In this document: piece by piece, positions 10,561 to 22,407 of the stretch | Layout of the letters: every line of letters starts with the position of its first letter | How positions within the stretch are numbered: position 1 is the stretch's first letter | Source of the DNA: Medicago truncatula | Lineage: Eukaryota > Streptophyta > Magnoliopsida > Fabales > Fabaceae | Assembly (NCBI RefSeq): GCF_003473485.1 | Contig: NC_053042.1 | Coordinates: 12,916,501-12,980,500 of the forward strand | Reading direction: 5' to 3' | Length of the DNA: 64,000 bases | Notes under the pieces: generated by a model | Told to the model about the DNA's origin: nothing | Databases searched by the model: none | The model's input: only the letters and a program-made list of their open reading frames with translations | Made by a program: the position numbers and the translations under genes

Positions 10561-12234
10561 GGTACTAGTAACTAGAATATGTCTAGTTGAACATTTATTT
10601 GCTTTGCCCTTTCAAGTGCTGAATATTTAGTTCTACAATATTAAGCAATGTATTTTGGTATTGTAAACATTTGTATTTGATTTGAACCTAAGAAGTATAT
10701 TGTCAGCCTTCGGATATTTGTTCTATGATTGTTTTAGTAAATGCAAATATATTATTTGCTTTTAGTCATGGTAAAATTATTCATCTTTTTGAGTTTTCTC
10801 CCTTTGGTTTGTTTTAGTCCCTTTGACACTTACGTTGATTTTTTATTTTTTATTTTTACGATAATATTCCTCATGAAACTTTTTTAAGACTCCATCTTCT
10901 TTTTTATGTCTTCCTCATTTTCCTCATTTTTGTTTGATGAAAATGTCATCGTCTTTAGCTCATCAATTTGCTCATTTTTTGTCCTTTGTTATGTTTTACT
11001 CCCTTTAATGTTTTTTTATGTTGAAATTGGTATTTATAATTACTAGACCATTTATGAAATATGTAGTATATGGCCTTAAACAATATGGCACACATATTAC
11101 AGAGATTTCAAACATGATTTCTTTTACAAGAGACCATAACTTAACAATGACCAGAAACATTCGATGTATATATATTTGTTGAGAATAAAGAGAAAGGATT
11201 TTAGACCAGGACTATAAATTTTTAAAGTGGTTACTACATTTCCTAAATATAATTTCATAAATGAGAAAATCACTTTTATTTTTAAATTTGTTAATGTAGA
11301 TTGTAGACCGTATTAAATAAAAAATGTTTGAACCTAATAATTCATTAGGTGAACCTTTTGATTTAATACGACATTAAATGAAGTTTTCTCTCTTGCAACA
11401 CACGACATTATATTTTTTTTTCCCTCAGAATAGAACCAATAAGGTTTGAACCTATACCTCATGTTATAACCTCCTTTATGATTAGTCTAATATTACTATT
11501 TTAATGACTTAAGAAGACCAAAACAACAAGTTAAAAAGAAACTTACACATCAAATGGATCTACCACGATTGAGTACGAGTATTTTTGGTATTAAGAAAGC
11601 TGAAATAACAAAATACTAATGAAATACTATGAAAACCCTCATACATGATTTCAGCTTAATTTTATTATTTGTTTGTTTTGTTGTCAGTTTGTTATTTTTT
11701 GTCCATTATGGTTTTGTTATTTTCCTATTTAAGCTTAACAATTGTAGCATAAAATGCAACTTTTATTCATTCAATATTATTTTAGAGAGTTTTCTCAATT
11801 TCTGGTGGATTCCAGAACCCTATTTTTACAAGTTTGTCGTTTGCAAACTTGTTTCTTTTCAATCTAGATTTAGCGCTTGCTAGCCTACGCTTTCGTGTTG
11901 CGTCAACAAGGAAGACGTGGATGATCGTTCAGTGTAGAACACGAAAACGTAGGTTGCGACGAAGATTGAGATACTGACGTCTCATTGATAGGGTTCTTCC
12001 AAGTGAAGAACTTCTATTGAGAAAAGCCTGGGAAATAGAAGAAGGTAGAGGAAAAGATGGATATTTTGGAGACTGGGAGCTAGACTATCGGTTTTTTCAT
12101 CACAATGTTATAGATGAAAAATTCACAATATAAGAAAATGTTATAAGAATTTGTTGTATAAGAAGAATGGTAACAATTTTACGCGGGTGTTACCTCTTGT
12201 GTGTTACGAAAGGGTATATAATATATATGTAGTA
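10561..12234. other. Intergenic, no gene
   Basis: The first ~450 bp are 3' flank duplicated downstream of the 20232 gene (ATGCAAATATATT, TTTTAGTCATGGT). The rest is AT-rich, with no coding sequence I can support. The open stretch at 11629-11883 has no family resemblance. Confidence 0.5.
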
Positions 12235-12239
12235 ATTGA

Positions 12240-13548
12240 TGAAGGTGTGAAAAACACAAGAAGGGGGGGGTTGAATTGTGTTTTCTTTTTCTCTAAAAAA
12301 TTCTTCTTCTAATAATACGTCAGAAGCAGGTTAGGAGTGCTTCTGATGTAATGTTCAGAATCAGATATGCAGCAGAATAAAACAGAGCAGAGAAAAGAAA
12401 GAAAGACACAAGCAATTATCCTGGTTCCTTCCACAAATCGGAAGTAGTCCAGTCCCCCTTGCACTTCCAAGGAGATTTCACTAATAATCACAAAGATTAC
12501 AAATGATCAATACTCTCTAAGTATGAGGCTTCTCAAAATGCTCAAGCACGCAAGCAAGAGTCTTCCAATGCTCAAGCACTAAAGCAAGAGTCTTCTAATG
12601 CTCAAGCACGCAGGCAAGAGGCTTCTATTCAAACAAAAATACAGAGAAAAATGTTTGACTTGAACACTTGATATACAATCAGTGGTGTTCACAATATAAT
12701 GCAATAAAGACTCTAGACTTATGAATTTCTAAGATGTATCAAATCAGTGCAGAAATTCAATATGCTTTGTAGAATCAAATTTGGCAGAGTTTTGGCGCTT
12801 TTAACTTGTGTTGATATCTCTTGCCAATCTTCAAGTCCTCACTCCTTTATATAGAGGTGTGAAAGAGACGTTGAGATTTTTAGCACGTCTAAAGAGTCGT
12901 TGAGTTCCTTTGATCATCCACCAGTAATTTTTTGCCTGATTTGGGTGAAGTCCTTTGAAGAATCAACTTCAAATTCATTCCCATCTTGAAGGAACATTTC
13001 TGCAGGCATAACTGTTGTCTTGTCTTGTAGCGTAGACAAAAACAGAGTAGTGGAGGTAGTGGTTGTACACTTGTACTTTGTCAACTCTGATAACGAAGGA
13101 TAAATACTCAGTGCTTTTCAAATGACCGTTGATACCTCCCTTTCAATTCTTCGTTTTCTTAGACGAGGTTGAAACGAAAAACAGCTCCTTTGAATCTTCA
13201 GTTTAAATTAACTGTTCACTTGAAGCTTCTGGTGATGATATAGCTTCTGATGAAATCGTGCTTCTGATGATCTTCTGCTTCTGATAAACTTCTGCTTCTG
13301 ATGACGTCATTTCTTCAGGGGCACTTTGTTACTTCAGAAGCACTTCTTGGCTTCAGACACAGTTTTCTTCAGATGCTTTGGATTCTTTTGCTCTCCATTG
13401 TTCTTCCAAGACCTAGTGACATTGAATGACTTTGCATATGGTCTTGTACACTTGAACAATCATTAGCAATAACCAATTGACAATTTTTAATACCTTGTTA
13501 TCATCAAAACTTATTAAGGTTTATTGTGAAACACATTTTGTTCCAACA
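12240..13548 (-). mobile_element. Solo LTR of a retrotransposon
   Basis: A 1309-bp block with 5'-TG...CA-3' termini (TGAAGGTG at the left, TTCCAACA at the right) is flanked by the 5-bp direct repeat ATTGA (12235-12239 and 13549-13553). It has no internal coding region and no second LTR in the window, so it is best read as a solo LTR left by unequal recombination. A TATA box (CTATATAAAGG on the minus strand, about 12845-12855) sets the likely transcription direction as minus. Inside are a 30-bp three-unit tandem repeat and several GCTTCTGATGA words. Superfamily not assigned. Confidence 0.75.
12537..12626 (+). repeat. 30-bp tandem repeat, three units, inside the solo LTR
   Basis: Units begin AATGCTCAAGCAC and end AAGAGTCTTC or AAGAGGCTTC, with 2-3 differences per unit. 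Confidence 0.8.
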
Positions 13549-13553
13549 ATTGA

Positions 13554-14749
13554 TTGGTTGAACACATTGAGAAATAAAATAAAAAATAAAAGTATATAAG
13601 TACAATAGGACATTGGACATACTATAAATTCAGTTCAATATATAAGAATTTGTTGATGATCAAGCAGTTGAGATTTTCTCTATTTAATCTAAAGTGATGT
13701 TTCGAGAGAATAATCTCATTGAATACAACAATAATATTTAAAAGAGTTTTTTTTTATCATGTGCGAATTTACATATGGTAAGAAGTTTAAATTAGTAACT
13801 TTGACTTAAAACTTGTGCATTTTATATTAAATAGGTAGTTTTTTACTAAATAATATTGTATTCTTTCTTATGAATTTTTTGTGTAGTAAGTGTGAAGAAA
13901 AAATTGTGACATGATTTGAGCATATCATGACACAATTTGAGAAGCGCTAAAACCAGAATTTGAAAATTGATGAGAAATCGTGACGTGATTTGGAAAATCG
14001 TGGCACGATATTTACTTGACTCTATTTAAACCTAACTTCAGCTCAGAGCAAGGATTTGAATTTTTTGTAACATTGATGACTTTTTTGTGTGTCAATATTG
14101 CAGTTTATGATATCGTTTTTCAACACACTAACTATATTATTTTTGTTTTTATATTTTTTCAATTTTTTTTTTATCCTTTCTCAAAATGATGATGGTTCTC
14201 AAAGTTGCAAGTTTGACTTGTAGCATGGAACTTTGAAACTCTTTACGATGGACTCAAAATTATTTTGTTGTTAACTTCATCAATTCAAGTCTTCATATCA
14301 TTAGCTGATTTCCATCGATCTTCAAGCATGTATTAGCTATTTAAATTTATGAATTATTTACAGTAGGTGAAAGCTCATTTATTATAAAGTGGCAAGAAAA
14401 CCTTTGAATACTTTGGTGCTTGGGAACCGCTTACATTTATTACACGTAAATAATGTAAGACTTCCCAAAAGTAAACTTTGCTTTGTAGTTCACAAAAGTA
14501 AACTTCCCATCATGCTTCATGCTCAATGCTTATTTCTTTTGCTGATCCATCAACCTCATCTTACACATTTGTTTATTACTAAAATATTTCAACTTTCTCA
14601 AACCAAGATATCAACACTCATCTTTTGTTTGTTTGTTGAAAGTTCACAAAATTAACTCGCAAGCACTTCTTAAATCCTTCACCAACCTACAGAGACACTA
14701 ACACTAAAAAAATTTCACCTTATTTCTTAAATCATCACTTTCTGAAATC
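13554..14749. other. Intergenic and 5' flank of the second B3 gene
   Basis: No gene. From about 14450 the sequence (AAGTAAACTTTGCTTTG, CATCATGCTTCATGC, CTTTTGCTGATC) resembles 24190-24410 upstream of the decayed fourth copy, so this is paralogous promoter. At 13900-14020 there are repeated words GTGACATGATTTG/GTGACGTGATTTG/GTGGCACGAT, of unknown origin. Confidence 0.45.
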
Positions 14750-16682
14750 ATGTTAGTTCAACATGTTCCAGATTTTCATAGGATAATCTTGCAAGATAAG
14801 AAACTTGTAAGCATGTTAGAAATAATTATTTTGCATATTTACGTTATTTTTCATTTATGTATCTTTGTTTATAAAATGTTAATGTGTAATTTCTGAATTT
14901 CTTTGTTGCAGAGGGTTCCAAAGAAATATGTGGACAAATATTTGAAAGGAATATCAAACCCTATATTCCTTATATTTCCAAACGGTGTTGAACAAAAAAT
15001 ATTTTGGGTGAAGAGTAATGGTGATATTTGGTTTCAAAAAAACTGGGAAAGTTTTGCAAAGCCTTTCAAATATGGATATCTCTTAACTTTCAAATTCATT
15101 GGTGGATCATATTTTAAGGTTAAGATATTTGGTGCCAATACTTTAGAAATAAGCTATTCCAATATCAAATCAGTTGATGAAGGTGCTGAAGACACAAAAG
15201 AAGCTCAAGAAAGTGATGAGGAAGCCACTGAAGAAGGTGAAGAAAGTGATGAAAGTGATGAAGAGAGTGATAAGGTTGAAATGCCAAAGAAAGCTCAAAG
15301 GACAATAAATGACAAGAGAAAATTCTCAGGTGAGTTCTGACAAGAGAAACCTTAGTTTTTATAGAAAGAATTGCTTTTAAGAGTCAATGGTTTGTACTTT
15401 GTTGTAATTTTTTGTCTGAAAGCTTGTAAATCTAAGGAATAAAAAGTGCCTTGAAGTGCATAATTGAGAAGCATTGTTAGATACTTTTTCTATAAAAATA
15501 TGTGATTTTTATTTGATGTCATAGAAAATAATTTTGGTTTTCTTAAAATCGTTTAAAAATAATCTATAACTCAAATGTATGATAAATAGTTAATGCCTAA
15601 ACAAAATAGATCATTATATCCTTAAACTTTACAGGTAGTAACAAAGTAGCCATGGTGAAGAAGGCTAGAAAATACCAAACATCTGAAGCTGTTAATGAGA
15701 ATCCCTCTTTTGTAGTTATAATGACACAGTCTTACACCAATGGCTATTTCTTGGTAAGTTTGCTATACAAAGTATCTAATAATTTTAGCTTTAATTAATA
15801 TCTCTAATAAACCATTATTTGAAACAGTGGTTACCATGTGAGTTTTCAAGAGAACACTTGATAGATTTTAATGGAACTGCAACAATAAGGGTTGATAATG
15901 AAAGGAGTGTGGAAGTGAGTTTGAGGTATTATGGTAACAAAGAAAGATCTTGTTTGGGTGGTGGTTGGAAAATATTCAGGGAAAAATATAATTTGCAAGT
16001 TGACGATGTTTGTAAATTTGAGATGATTCGACGGAGACCTTTTTCATTCATTGTCACTATTACTCGTGCCGGAAACGAAGCAATCCCAAAGAAACTACTA
16101 GGTTTTAATTCTTTCTTTCTCTTTTATTTGAATTCCTAAGTTATCCTGGATTCAGTTTCTTTTTTTAGTTTAAAACCTAACTATATATTATATGTTTAAG
16201 TTCATACTTGAAATTTTTTTAGCTCAAAAATCTCTAATTTTTTTGGGTATTATAAAAATTAGTTGATATAATTTAATTTTGTGTTTATGGCTATATTGTA
16301 CAGAAGGTCCTAATGTGATGAAGCATAACACATTTAAGGTTTTGGTGAAGAACACATCCCCGGTAGGATTAATTACATAAAATATAGTTACAAATATAGA
16401 TAGAGATGTTAGAACTACAAAATAAATAAATGATATTTTTGTTTGTATTTGCAGGGTGTGCCAAAGGAGTTTATGAAAAGAGGATGTAATGAAAATATTG
16501 TGGAGTTAAAAATGGGGAGAAAGTCATGGTTTGTAAAAGTCAATTATTATGAGAGTATTCATGGCTGCAGATTCAGTAAGGGATGGACAAAATTTATGAA
16601 AGCATGCAAAGTGAAGATTGGAGACACTTGTCTCTTTAGGTTAATTGATGAAAGGAAATTTGTGTTTGATGTTTCAATTTGA
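14750..16682 (+). CDS. REM (VRN1-like) B3-domain protein lacking linker exon 5
   Basis: Six exons in phase: 14750-14806, 14912-15329, 15635-15753, 15828-16101, 16304-16362, 16455-16682; 384 residues. B3-1 lies at about 9-105, an acidic Glu/Asp/Ser linker at about 110-145, B3-2 at 199-285 and B3-3 at 310-384. Between 16102 and 16303 the region that should carry exon 5 is deleted. Exons 4 and 6 still join in frame because exon 5 is phase 1-1. The end is also shortened: where sisters read FDVSI followed by GKNPLA, a small deletion puts a stop right after FDVSI. The B3-3 core is complete, so the protein may still fold. Same expected role as its neighbours (nuclear DNA binding), inferred from family. 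Confidence 0.85.
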
Positions 16683-17013
16683 TGTGCTTCTTTAAGGCAC
16701 TAATTAACTAGATGTTTATTTGCTTTGCCCTTTTTAAGTGCTTGATATTTAGCTCTACAATTATAAGCATTGTATTCTATTATTGCTAACATTTGTATTT
16801 CATTTGAATCTAAGTTGTGTCGTGTGTGCCTTTGGATATTTTTCATATGACTGCTTGTAATGTTTTTTGGTTGTTTTAATTTGTAATGAGAGAGCAGAAA
16901 TGTTCTAACGTGTGAAATAGAATGACATGATTAAGAAATGGATTGAAGCAGGGACGTTGAATTGGGGAAGATGTTTTGTATATTTTGTACTATGAGAATG
17001 TTATGCTAAATAG

Positions 17014-17074
17014 GACAAAGCAAAGCCACTTTTGTGGCAAATTAAAAGTTGTTTCTATTTCTAGCTTACATTGT
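17014..17074 (+). repeat. 61-bp block shared by the B3 array, copy 2
   Basis: Same text as 7384-7444 with single-base differences (CAAAGCCAC for CAAATCCAC). Here it is downstream of the second gene and ~3.2 kb before the third, so it probably belongs to a broken duplicate unit. Confidence 0.8.
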
Positions 17075-17595
17075 AACCTTGCGCATTGAAGATTGGAGAT
17101 GGTTCATGGAGCCCATCTGGGAGGGAATGGACACTCAACCAGTGGCCATAACTAGGTTGTATGGCACAAGTAGTGTTCATGTAGCTTGACCCTTCCTCTC
17201 CACTGGTTGTGTGCTAAAATGATGAGGAATTATGTGCTGCTTAATAGTGTGCTTTTAATTATAATTCTAACTCTAATACATGATGAAAATGCAGCTCTTT
17301 TTATTTTGGCGGCTAGTAGGTTTTGTGGAAATAATAGTTACTTGTTTCTGTAATGTGTTACAATAAAACAAACATGTTTGTTTTATTTTAAAGTTGTGAT
17401 TTTTTTTCTTCTTTTTATTATTGTAATTAGAGATATAGTAAATTATATATTATGAATAAATTTTACTTTAACATCAAAGTTTTATGATTCAAGGTGTAAC
17501 TTGCATATAAGTTTTAAGTTTGGAGAGGATATTTGCATATAAGTTATAAATTTTAGGGGGTATTTGCACATAAATAATAAATTTCGGGGGAGGGA

Positions 17596-17615
17596 GGGGG
17601 GGGGGGGGGGGGGGG
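17596..17615 (+). repeat. Run of 20 G
   Basis: An uninterrupted G20 preceded by GGGGGAGGGA. This is rare in such an AT-rich region and is either a replication-slippage product or an assembly-sensitive site. Confidence 0.9.
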
Positions 17616-18528
17616 TATTTGCAAGGTCGGTGGGTGACATAAATGTTAATTTTGAAAAGGAAAAAAAATCAGATTTTTTTCAAATTTTTTTAGATTTTGA
17701 CAGACTAACTTGTGCATTCTAATTTAGCTATTGTATTTATTTGAATGAATGTCTATGAAGAACCTACATATATTTTCATGCATGTTACATTGATGAGCTG
17801 ATCATAATATGATGATTCATAGAAATTTAATTATAAACTATATAAAGAAAAACGACATTTATAATTTTTATAAAGTAAACCATTGAATTGGTCTTTAAGT
17901 CACTCGTCATGCGACAAAAATATTGAGACTATGATCTAATTGAGAAACTTTTGAAAATATCTATGATCTTTGTCAAAGTTTCTCAATTAAGTGTCTTATC
18001 ATGTGATAAAAACATAAAGATATAAATCTAATTAAAAAAACTTTTAACAAAGACATATCAGTTTGAAATATTAAAAATATCATAAATTAATTAATTTGAT
18101 AGTGACTTATAAAGATAAAGACCATATTTCAAAAAAAAAAATAAAAATAAAGATAAAGACCAAATTTGTTGTTGTTTTTTTTTTTTTTTTTAAAATATTC
18201 AGTTCTTTTATTTAAAAAAATATATTTATTATACTTATACATTACCAAAAAAAAAATTAAAAATAATAATTTTCATTCAATTTAATTTCTATCTCTCTCA
18301 TTTTCGATTCCATGCTCAGTCTTCACTAACAAAGATTCCGATTCAACGCGCCACCGTTAGGGTCGTTGTTCCATGGCGCTATCTGTACCCAGTTCCGTCG
18401 TTTCTCTATTTTCTTCTCTGATCTTCTTTCAGCTTCTTCTCCATCGATTCTCATATACCGTTTCCGATTGATCTCTCGTTTTCAAATAAATAGAGATGCA
18501 ACGGTGAAGATAGAAGAGAGAAGCGAAA

Positions 18529-18604
18529 ATGTCTTCATCTTCATGGAACAGACATGGCGGTGTTGTTGCTCCGATTGCAGTTCAGCAAGCGCGGCAGGAA
18601 TTCG
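18529..18604 (+). CDS. Possible orphan first coding exon, unknown gene
   Basis: ATG at 18529 opens 25 codons (MSSSSWNRHGGVV, then APIAVQQARQEF) ending at a good donor (G|GTAAAG after 18604). It is preceded by a C/T-rich leader with higher GC than its surroundings, as in plant 5' UTRs. The following text (18605 onward) looks like intron, but I find no second exon before the next B3 gene. It may be the 5' end of a gene truncated by duplication or a transposon-captured fragment. Function unknown. Confidence 0.3.
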
Positions 18605-20231
18605 GTAAAGAAACTCTTTTTTCTTCCTTTTATTTCCTAATTTATGTATGATTATTGAGTATTGTATTGTAATTCTTCAATTTAGTTTCTGTGATACTGT
18701 TTTTGAATTGTATTTTAGGATAATTGAGCAATTTTCTGTGATAGAGTTCATATACAATATTTATCGCACAACTTCTGTTGATGGATTTGTCTGTAAGTAT
18801 GATACTAGAATCGATATTAGTTGATTGAGATGAGTAAACTAATTCACAAACTGAAAAGTAATTTTTACATCACATTGTTGTACGTCAAATAGATTCGCCG
18901 GATTTCTGTAAATACCTGAAATGGAATTTTACCAGAAAGAATTTTGATACAAACATTAATATTGGACCTATCAATAGGTTCATAACTTTTCAAACACAAC
19001 CAATATTTATACTAATATTATGAGTTGAGGAGTGGTTTGTTTGTCATTTGAGAAATTCTTTTCTGCTTAGTGTAACAAAAGAACAGAATAAGATTTAAGA
19101 ACTGAGGAGGCTAATTCATTTCAGTTATTGATGTTCCTTTTCATTTACTAGTAAGCAATTGTTTGGATTTTATTGCCGAAGAAAGAATAGGTTCAATAGA
19201 TATTATAGTTAGGACTTTCTAGTTTGTCGATGAAATAACTTAGTGAAGTCCCTGTGATAATAGTGCGTATTTTGTTCTTAGCATAGCATATGCAATGTTG
19301 AGATACATGCATTCTTATTTGAAGAATAACTTTGTGATTTTGGAATATCTAAAAAAAAACACTAGTGAAATTGATTCTGAGTGATTGTGTGTTTTGCATG
19401 TGAAATAGACACTTAACAAAGTATGACAGATGCATTTGTGATGAAACACAAATAGGACAAAGCAAATTCAACATATAAACTATATAAAAATTGAATATAG
19501 ACATTAAGTTATTAATTAAGGATTAGGAATCATGAGCCTAAAAATGAAGTTTATATTTATAATAGGAAAATGCTTACAAGCCTAAAAATGTTTATATTTG
19601 CAATTTGTGATCTTGGAATATCTAAAAAAACTAGTGAGATTGTTTCTGTGTGATAGTGTGTTCTGTTCAATGACAGATGCAATCACACACACAAATAGGA
19701 CAAAGCAAATCCACTTTTGTGGCAAATTAAAAGTTGTTTCTATTTCTAGCTTACATTGTAAGATGGACCAGACAGTATCTTATATAAAAATGGCAGATTA
19801 AGGGATCAAAGGGAAAGATACACGGACTTGTAATCTAACCAATGTGTTTTTGAGTGTATGCATGCCTTGTAAATCTGATCAGAAGCATGAAGCTTGAATA
19901 ATTATAGCCAGCCAATTTTCACTGAATTGTACCAACTGTAAAAACACTTTTTACTGTGTCATAAATGCCAAGCTCACCCAACACCTAAGGAGTAACACCA
20001 AAACAAGTGTGTTTGTACCAGTTGTGATTCGTGAGAGAGAAAAAATTATATAGAAAATGTATCATTTCTCTTAACGGAGTGGGCATTTCCCTTTAACTTT
20101 ATAACATTCACACTGCACAGGATTTATAACATCGAGACCTGAGAGAAAAATAGACTTGACACTCAAAATCTTTCACCTCACTTCTCTAAGCATTAGCCCA
20201 ATACTCACTCACTAGCATCAGTTTCTGAATC
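18605..20231. other. Intergenic and 5' flank of the third B3 gene
   Basis: No coding sequence supported. It contains two related stretches with TTGTGATCTTGGAATATCTAAAAAAAA / TTTGTGATTTTGGAATATC (about 19330 and 19600), suggesting a small internal duplication, and the third 61-bp block (19699-19759), ~470 bp before the ATG. Confidence 0.45.
19699..19759 (+). repeat. 61-bp block shared by the B3 array, copy 3
   Basis: Practically the same as 7384-7444 (GACAAAGCAAATCC to CTTACATTGT), at a comparable distance upstream of a B3 start. Confidence 0.8.
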
Positions 20232-22407
20232 ATGTCATTTGAACATGTTCCGGATTTTCATAGGATAATCTTGCAAGATAAGAAACTTGTAAGCATATTA
20301 GAAAGAATTATTTTGCATATTTACATTATGTTTCATTTATTCTGTAAACCCTATTATTTATGTATCATTGTTTTAAAAATGTAAAAATGTTAATGTATGA
20401 TTTCTGAATTTCTTTGTTGCAGAGGGTTCCTAAGATATATGTGGAGAAATATTGGAAAGGAATATCAAACCCTATATTCCTTAAATTTCCAAATGGTGTT
20501 CAACAAGAAATATTTTGGGCGGAGAGTAATGGTGACATTTGGTTTCAAAAAAATTGGGAAAGTTTTGCAAAGTTTCTGAAATATGGATATCTCTTAACTT
20601 TCAAATTCATTGGTGGATCATATTTTAAGGTTAAGATATTTGGTGCCAATACTTTAGAAATAAATTATGCAAATATCAAATCCGTTGATGAAGGTGCTGA
20701 AGACACAGAAGAAGGTATAGAAAGTGATGAATCAAGTGATGATGAAGACAATGAAGAAAGTGATGAAGTCAGTGATGAGAGTTCAGATGAGGTTGAAATA
20801 CCAAAGCAAGCTCAAAGGACTAGAAATGGCAAGAGAAAATTCTCAGGTGAGTTTAGGCTTGTCTGTTACTCTATCTTATTTTTAAATAAAAAACCTTAGT
20901 TTTTATAGAAATAATTGCTTTTAAGAGTTATTCAATGGTTTGTACTTTGTTGTAATTTTTGTCTGAAAGCTTGTAAATCTAAGGAAAAAAAGTGTCTTGA
21001 AGTGCATCTAAATTGAGAAGCATTGTTAGATACTTTTTCTATAAAAATATGTGATTTATTATATATCATAAAAAAAAAAAATTTGGTTTTCTTAAAATCG
21101 TTTAAAAATAATCTCTAAATCAAATGTATAATAAATAGTTAATGCCTAAACAAAATATATTATCTATCTTTAAACTTTGCAGGTAGTAACAAAGTATCCA
21201 TGGTGAAGAAGGCTAAAAAATACCCAATGGCACAATCTGAAGCTGTTAATGAGAGAGCCAATAATGAGAATCCTTTTTTTGAAGTTACAATGTCCCATAC
21301 TTACACCAATGGCTATTTGTTGGTAAGTTTGCTATACAAAGTATCTAATAATTTTAGCTTTAATTAATATCTCTAATAAACCATTATTTGAAACAGTGGT
21401 TACCACGTGAGTTTTCAAGAGAACACTTGGAAAATTTTAATGGAACTGCAACAATAAGGGTTGGTAAAGAAAGGAGTGTGGAAGTGAGTTTGAGGTATTA
21501 TGATACCAAAGAAAAATCTTGTTTGGGTGGTGGTTGGAAAATATTCAGGGAAAAGTATAATTTGCAAGTTGACGATGTTTGTAAATTTGAGATGATTCAA
21601 CGGAGACCGTTTTTATTCACTGTTACTATTACTCGTGCTGGAAAGGAACCAATCCCAAAGAAATTACTAGGTTTTAGTTCTTTCTTTCTCTTTTATTTGC
21701 TCTTTTGTATGTTATCATTTTTTTATTTGATATTTGATTAAAATCTGTTTTTCTTTATTTCTTTTGTTCATGACAAGGTTATAAGAAAGGGGTCTCTTTT
21801 TTTAATAGTGTTAGTAGCCTAACTTATCCAGGATTCAGTTTCTTTTTTTAGTTTAAAACCTAACTATATATTATATGTTTAAGTTCATACTTGAAATTTT
21901 TTAGCTCAAAAATATATTCAAATATCTCTAAATTTTTTGGGTATTATAAAAATTAGATGATATCATTTTGTGTTTATGCCTGTATTGTACAGAAGGTCCT
22001 GATGTGATGAAGCCATATACATTCAAGGTTTTGGTGAAGAACACAGCTCCGGTAGGATTAATTACATAAAATATATACATATATAGATAGAGATGTTAGA
22101 ACTACAAAATAAATAATGATATTTTTGTTTGTATTTGCAGAGTGTACCAAAGGAGTTTATGAAAAGAGGATGTCATGAAAATATTGTGGAGTTGAAAATG
22201 GGGAGAAAGTCATGGTTCGTAAAAGTGAACTATTACGAGAGTATTTGTGGCTGTAGGTTCAGTAAAGGTTGGAGAAAGTTCATGAAAGAATGCAAAGTGG
22301 AGATTGGAGATACTTGTCTCCTTAAGTTGATTGATGAACGAAAATTTGTGTTTGATGTTTCAATTGCAGGAAAGAATCCATTAGCTGTTTGTTCTCCAAG
22401 GTACTAA
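20232..22407 (+). CDS. REM (VRN1-like) B3-domain protein with ruined exon 5
   Basis: Six usable exons in phase: 20232-20288, 20423-20846, 21183-21322, 21397-21670, 21993-22051, 22141-22407; 406 residues. B3-1 about 9-105, acidic linker (EESDEVSDESSDEVE-like) about 113-145, B3-2 208-294, B3-3 319-406 ending in GKNPLAVCSPRY. Exon 3 is 21 bp longer than in the two upstream genes (an in-frame insertion around ANNEN). An exon 5 remnant begins normally after 21777 (GYKKGVS) but is truncated by a deletion that joins it to intron sequence, removing its donor; skipping it keeps the frame. 5' flank and 3' flank are paralogous to the first gene, showing that whole units were duplicated in tandem. Confidence 0.87.

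Larger units (their letters stand above)
16683..18528. other. Intergenic; degenerate repeats and a G-run
   Basis: No gene. The beginning is 3' flank shared with the sister genes (GCTTTGCCC, TATTTAGCTCTACAAT). It holds the second copy of the 61-bp block (17014-17074), a set of ~40-bp units containing TATTTGCATATAAGTT (about 17500-17590) and a run of 20 G (17596-17615). The segment 18290-18528 is less AT-rich and could be a 5' UTR for the orphan exon at 18529. Confidence 0.45.

Noticed and set aside
14389-14655. 88-codon plus-strand frame before the second B3 gene
   Set aside because: Lies in the duplicated promoter flank; the counterpart at 24190-24410 does not keep the frame.
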